Shown in pieces: positions 63,981 to 64,000 of a stretch of 64,000 nucleotides of DNA; positions within the stretch are counted from its first letter, which is position 1; the number at the start of each line of letters is the position of its first letter. The stretch is from assembly GCA_949987705.1 (NCBI GenBank), contig OX465284.1, positions 70,913,470 to 70,977,469 of the forward strand, read 5' to 3'. The translations under genes were made by a program, and so were the position numbers. The notes beneath the pieces were generated by a model. It was not told where the DNA came from and searched no databases. It saw only the letters and a program-made list of their open reading frames with translations. The stretch is from Thereva unica. Taxonomy: Eukaryota; Arthropoda; Insecta; Diptera; Therevidae.

Positions 63981-64000
63981 AGAATTTATTCATACAGCAC

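Overview
The window is AT-rich eukaryotic DNA, almost certainly from an insect with a transposon-rich genome. It holds P, hAT, Harbinger-like, Helitron, BEL/Pao and RTE-like elements and long (TA)n tracts, and shows no bacterial operon structure. I recognise no intact single-copy host gene. Nearly everything identifiable is mobile DNA, in many cases inserted into other mobile DNA, and several insertions can be placed to the base from target-site duplications (TSDs). Family names come from reading motifs; no database was searched.

Region 1 (1-8.06 kb) is mostly unassigned sequence with decayed BEL and LINE fragments. Region 2 (8.06-26.38 kb) is a deep nest. An old minus-strand LINE is split by an RTE-like LINE (8070-26375, TSD TAAGATGG). 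The RTE is split twice: by a foldback element (10051-12982, TSD TA) that carries a hAT remnant (11307-12242, TSD GTTACATA), and by a 12.4-kb hAT (13121-25482, TSD CTATTTAA). The hAT is split by a 9-kb P element (13334-22327, TSD CGAGAGAG) encoding a THAP-domain transposase on the minus strand. The P element also holds fragments resembling two host genes, HEATR1/UTP10 and a leucine aminopeptidase, the latter interrupted by a further LINE.

Region 3 (26.4-36.9 kb) holds LINE fossils, an inverted-repeat element around a CXC-domain gene fragment, a Helitron remnant, and a second RTE-like copy. That RTE copy is broken by a 294-bp MITE (TSD AAT) and a Harbinger-like element (TSD ATA), whose transposase is itself split by a truncated LINE. 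Region 4 (36.9-40.65 kb) is low-copy-looking sequence with nothing recognisable.

Region 5 (40.66-62.0 kb) appears to be one old hAT (TSD CTCTGGAG, TATCGATA-type repeats near both ends) expanded to 21 kb by two young BEL/Pao retrotransposons and a 242-bp hAT MITE. BEL-1 (41609-49758, plus) has near-identical 1.38-kb LTRs and an unbroken 1742-residue Gag-Pol. BEL-2 (51244-59928, minus) has 464-bp LTRs with about one difference, and a retrovirus-like gag-pol-env layout with an F-protein-like env; its pol and env are each broken by a frameshift. Both have tRNA-Tyr-type primer sites. Region 6 (62.0-64 kb) ends in another RTE-like fossil.

The genes do not form a host pathway. The clearest candidates for something new are the P element with two host-gene-like fragments, the env-bearing BEL element, and the inverted-repeat element that brackets a CXC gene fragment.
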